Assembly: GCA_009925955.1 (NCBI GenBank)
Contig: RFPX01000041.1
Coordinates: 1-8,994, forward strand
Length of the DNA stretch: 8,994 nucleotides
Source of the DNA: Betaproteobacteria bacterium
GTDB taxonomy: Bacteria; Pseudomonadota; Gammaproteobacteria; Burkholderiales; Burkholderiaceae_C
Reading direction: 5' to 3'
Shown piece by piece: positions 6,512 through 8,994 of this stretch. The notes beneath the pieces are model-generated. The model saw only the letters and a list, made by a program, of their open reading frames with translations, had not been told where the DNA came from and searched no databases. A program made the translations under genes and the position numbers. Numbering within the stretch: the stretch's first letter is position 1; each line of letters opens with the position of its first letter.

Positions 6512-7294
6512 ATGAGCCTGGTTGAACTCCTTGTGAATGCCTGGTTGGCCCTGGCGCTGGCGTTTACGGGGGTTTGGCTGTTGCAGTTGCGAACGGGCAA
6601 TGCGGGCGAGGTGGACGCCGTTTGGGCTTGGACCTTGGGCTTGCTGGGCCCTTGGTTTGCCTGGCACTCGACGGCAGAGCCCTTGGTTCGGCTGATGATT
6701 GCCGTGATGCCGTTGGTGTGGGGCGTGCGCCTGGGGGCTTTTTTGTGGGCGCGCAACCACGGCAAGCCTGAAGACGGCCGCTACGCGCAGCTGCGGCGCG
6801 AGTGGGGCGATCAAGCGAACTACAAGATGTGGCGGTTCTTCCAGGTGCAGGTGGTGTTTTCGCTGCTGATCGCCTTGGGGCTGCTGGTGGCCAGCCGGCG
6901 CGACACCCCGGTGCCACCGGGCTTGATCCTGCTGTCGGCCGGCATTTGGGTCGTCTCCATCCTGGGCGAAGCACTGGCCGATGCCCAACTTGCGGCCTTC
7001 AAGCGCAACCCGGACAACAAGGGCCGCGTGTGCCGCCAGGGTCTGTGGGCCTGGTCACGCCATCCGAACTATTTCTTCGAGTGCCTGCACTGGGCTGCGT
7101 ATGTGCCGCTGGCCTGGGGGGCGGAGGGTTTCGCACTGGCCCTGCTGCCACCGGCCGTCATGGCCTTTTTGCTGCTCAAGCTCTCGGGAATTCCGGCCAC
7201 CGAAGCCCAGGCCGCCCGAACCCGGCCCGAGTATGCCGAGTACATCCGCACGGTCAGCCCCTTGATACCCTGGCCGCCCAAGAAGCGCGCCTGA
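6512..7294 (+). CDS. DUF1295 membrane protein (steroid 5-alpha-reductase fold)
   Basis: A 260-residue integral membrane protein of the DUF1295 family, related to steroid 5-alpha-reductases and isoprenylcysteine methyltransferases. About six to seven hydrophobic segments run from residue 5 to 223. Family motifs are RLGAFLWARN (73-82), GKPEDGRY (84-91), E154-x2-D157-x-Q159, GLWAWSRHPNYF (177-188), GIPATE (226-231) and the C-terminal YAEYIRTVSPLIPWPPK (241-257). The usual Gly after HPNYF is Phe here. By analogy the conserved C-terminal half binds a cofactor (NADPH or SAM) and a lipid-like substrate, but the true reaction is unknown. Only a weak GAG-containing site precedes ATG 6512. The methyltransferase gene begins 19 bases after the stop, so both probably act on the same substrate at the membrane. 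Confidence 0.9.
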   Translation: MSLVELLVNAWLALALAFTGVWLLQLRTGNAGEVDAVWAWTLGLLGPWFAWHSTAEPLVRLMIAVMPLVWGVRLGAFLWARNHGKPEDGRYAQLRREWGDQANYKMWRFFQVQVVFSLLIALGLLVASRRDTPVPPGLILLSAGIWVVSILGEALADAQLAAFKRNPDNKGRVCRQGLWAWSRHPNYFFECLHWAAYVPLAWGAEGFALALLPPAVMAFLLLKLSGIPATEAQAARTRPEYAEYIRTVSPLIPWPPKKRA

Positions 7295-7313
7295 TGAGGC
7301 ATAGTCGCCGGCC

Positions 7314-8423
7314 ATGAGCACACCCTTGGCCCCCATGACGCCGCCATCGCACACCCCGCCCCTGGCGGCCCGCCTGAGCACCGCCTTGATCGACGCCTGC
7401 GAGCGGGGCTTGCTGCCCGATGCCTTGGTGCGCGCGGGCATGCGCAGCCTGATGAAGCAGCGCCTTTTGGATGAGGGCCTGGAGCAACCACCCTTGGCTG
7501 CGGAGCGTCTGGCCGCTTTGGTGGAGGAGCTGCGCCAAAGTCCGATCGCCAAGGAAACCGATGCGGCCAATGAGCAGCACTATGAGGTGCCCGCCGAGTT
7601 TTTTCACCTGCACCTGGGCCCGCGGCTGAAGTACTCCTGTGCGTGGTACGAAACGGGCCAGGAGAGCCTGGCCGAGGCGGAAGAGGCGATGTTCAAGCTC
7701 TATGCCCAGCGCGCCGGGCTGGACAACGGGCAACGCATCCTGGACCTGGGTTGCGGCTGGGGCAGCATGAGCCTGTGGATGGCCGAGCGCTTCCCGGGCT
7801 CTCAAGTGGTGGGTCTGTCCAACTCGCACGGCCAGCGGGCGTTCATCGAGGCGCGCGCCCGTGAGCGCGGCTTGGCCAACCTGACCATCCTCACGGCCAA
7901 TGTGGTGGATGCGGAGTTTCCCCTCCAGGGCGTGCAGGCCAACTTTGACCGCGTGGTCTCGATCGAGATGTTCGAGCACATGAAGAACTACCAAAGCCTC
8001 TTCGCCAAGGTGGCCTCCTGGATGAACCCCGGCGCCGTGGCCCTTGTGCATGTCTTTGCCCACCGCACACTGGCCTATCACTTCGAGGTGAAGGACCAGA
8101 GCGACTGGATGACCCGGTACTTCTTCACCGGCGGCATCATGCCCAGCGCCGACCTTTTCCTGCACTTTCAAGACCACCTGAAGGTACAGCGGCGCTGGTG
8201 GGTGGATGGCCGTCATTATGAAAAGACCTCCAACCACTGGCTGGCCGGGATGGATGCGGCCCGCGATCGCATCCTGCCGGTGTTTGAGCAGGCGTATGGG
8301 AAGGCCGACGCGGCACGCTGGTTCCAGCGCTGGCGCATGTTTTACATGGCGGTGGCCGAGCTCTTTGGCTACGACCAAGGGCGCCAATGGGGCGTGGTGC
8401 ATTACCGGTTTGAGAAGCGATGA
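7314..8423 (+). CDS. Cfa-superfamily SAM methyltransferase, coclaurine N-MT-like
   Basis: A 369-residue SAM-dependent methyltransferase usually annotated as a cyclopropane-fatty-acyl-phospholipid synthase family protein. The SAM motif is LDLGCGWGS (143-151). Residues that I align by eye with the E. coli Cfa active site are C109 (KYSCAWY), E221 (MFEH), H246 (VHVF) and Y344. The block MFEHMKNYQ (219-227), the segment AYHFEVKDQSDWMTRYFF (254-271) and GGIMPSADL (273-281) are much closer to the plant coclaurine/pavine N-methyltransferase clade as I remember it. In that clade Glu and His of MFEH help remove the proton from the amine. Substrate choice between a lipid double bond and an amine is therefore open. 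A GAGG 14 bases before ATG 7314 is a poor Shine-Dalgarno. Its stop overlaps the next start as ATGA. Confidence 0.87.
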   Translation: MSTPLAPMTPPSHTPPLAARLSTALIDACERGLLPDALVRAGMRSLMKQRLLDEGLEQPPLAAERLAALVEELRQSPIAKETDAANEQHYEVPAEFFHLHLGPRLKYSCAWYETGQESLAEAEEAMFKLYAQRAGLDNGQRILDLGCGWGSMSLWMAERFPGSQVVGLSNSHGQRAFIEARARERGLANLTILTANVVDAEFPLQGVQANFDRVVSIEMFEHMKNYQSLFAKVASWMNPGAVALVHVFAHRTLAYHFEVKDQSDWMTRYFFTGGIMPSADLFLHFQDHLKVQRRWWVDGRHYEKTSNHWLAGMDAARDRILPVFEQAYGKADAARWFQRWRMFYMAVAELFGYDQGRQWGVVHYRFEKR

Positions 8424-8994
8424 CGCAGGGCCTTGAACGCGAGGGCTTGGACCGCAGACGCCTGGTGCGCTGGGGCCTGGCGCTTGGTGTGGCGGCTGCC
8501 GCACAAGCCGGCGCACCAGCGCGGGCCCAGACCCCAGAAGGCCCCATGCAACAGCGCCAGTTCTCTGGCCGCGCGCTGCACGCCGAGACTGGACAGTGGC
8601 TGTATACCGAGGTACACCAGCAGCAACTGCGCGGCGGGCGCTGGGTGGCCGGCACGATCCGATACGTTTCCCCACAGGGGGTGTTGCTGGGCGAAAAGCG
8701 CTTGGAGTTCGGCCGCGACCGCTTTGTCCCCCTGATGCGCACGGTGTATCCGGCCTTGGGCGAGGAGGAGGCCATCACCGAGGTGGGCGAAACCACCGTG
8801 AAGATGGAAACCGCCAAGGCCGGCCAGCGCAAGACGCGCGAGGTGGCCCGGGTGTCAGGGTTGGCCGTGGACTCCGGCTTTCACGTCTTCGTGCAGGAGC
8901 GGCTGGAGGAGTTGGCCAGTGGACGAACGGTGGCCATGCAGCTGGGTGTGATCAGCCAGTTCGACCACTTTCGCTTTCGCATCCGGCGCGCAGA
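8420..8994 (+). CDS. Exported protein of unknown function, 3' truncated by window
   Basis: At least 191 residues are visible and the frame is still open at the window edge. The ATG at 8420-8422 overlaps the methyltransferase stop as ATGA, so translation is coupled. The N-terminus has DRRRLVR (11-17), then a hydrophobic Ala-rich stretch, and ARA before Gln37. This fits a Tat signal peptide with signal peptidase cleavage near 36/37. The mature part looks beta-rich, with YVSPQGVLLGEKRLEF (82-97) and VDSGFHVFVQERLEELASG (150-168) as the most family-like blocks. I recall similar unnamed proteins beside Cfa/DUF1295 genes but cannot name a domain. A periplasmic or outer-membrane role in the same pathway is likely. 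Because the stop codon is unseen, the full length is unknown. Confidence 0.8.
   Translation, partial: MTQGLEREGLDRRRLVRWGLALGVAAAAQAGAPARAQTPEGPMQQRQFSGRALHAETGQWLYTEVHQQQLRGGRWVAGTIRYVSPQGVLLGEKRLEFGRDRFVPLMRTVYPALGEEEAITEVGETTVKMETAKAGQRKTREVARVSGLAVDSGFHVFVQERLEELASGRTVAMQLGVISQFDHFRFRIRRA

Noticed and set aside
7254..8675. Long minus-strand frame of 473 residues opposite the methyltransferase
   Set aside because: It is antisense to a gene with clear family motifs, has low-complexity His/Ala/Gly-rich composition, and arises from GC-rich third codon positions.
8137..8832. Minus-strand frame opposite the exported protein
   Set aside because: It is rich in Ser/Arg/Pro/Cys, has no motif, and would overlap two tightly coupled plus-strand genes.

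Overview
The window looks like a chromosomal core/accessory segment of a GC-rich betaproteobacterium, most likely Comamonadaceae (Acidovorax, Hydrogenophaga or Rhodoferax type). That guess rests on base composition, protein style and the tRNA sequences; no search was possible. I see no mobile element, CRISPR array or phage gene. The genes are tightly packed and every gap is under 200 bases.

Layout. (1) 9-1504: a tRNA-Ser(GGA) with encoded CCA and a strong intrinsic terminator, then a 12-helix MFS transporter of unknown substrate. This converges on a tRNA-Ala(CGC) on the minus strand. (2) 1532-3830: a secreted PhoD-type phosphatase/phosphodiesterase on the minus strand and an alpha/beta hydrolase of the arylformamidase type on the plus strand. 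They are head to head with essentially no space between their start codons. (3) 3831-6477: a probable peroxide-defence unit made of a rubrerythrin without a rubredoxin domain, a GlpC/HdrD-type iron-sulfur protein with two ferredoxin motifs and two CCG-like domains, and a DUF3501 protein. The 178-base gap before the rubrerythrin holds a good match to the four-part OxyR recognition pattern, next to a plausible promoter, followed by a leader with nested inverted repeats. A hairpin terminator lies between the rubrerythrin and the iron-sulfur gene. (4) 6512-8994: a DUF1295 membrane protein, a Cfa-superfamily methyltransferase that resembles the plant coclaurine N-methyltransferase clade more than E. 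coli Cfa, and an exported protein with a probable Tat signal that runs off the window. These look like one operon with a 19-base gap and an ATGA overlap.

How they work together. Unit 3 reads as: peroxide sensed by OxyR, induction of rubrerythrin, and reduction of rubrerythrin by the iron-sulfur protein in place of the missing rubredoxin. DUF3501 would be a partner of unknown role. The gene families are recognised with good confidence; the electron-transfer scheme and the OxyR control are inference. Unit 4 looks like a lipid- or amine-modifying membrane pathway whose product I cannot name. The least described material in the window is unit 3 as a system, with its OxyR-like site, and the methyltransferase operon of unit 4.
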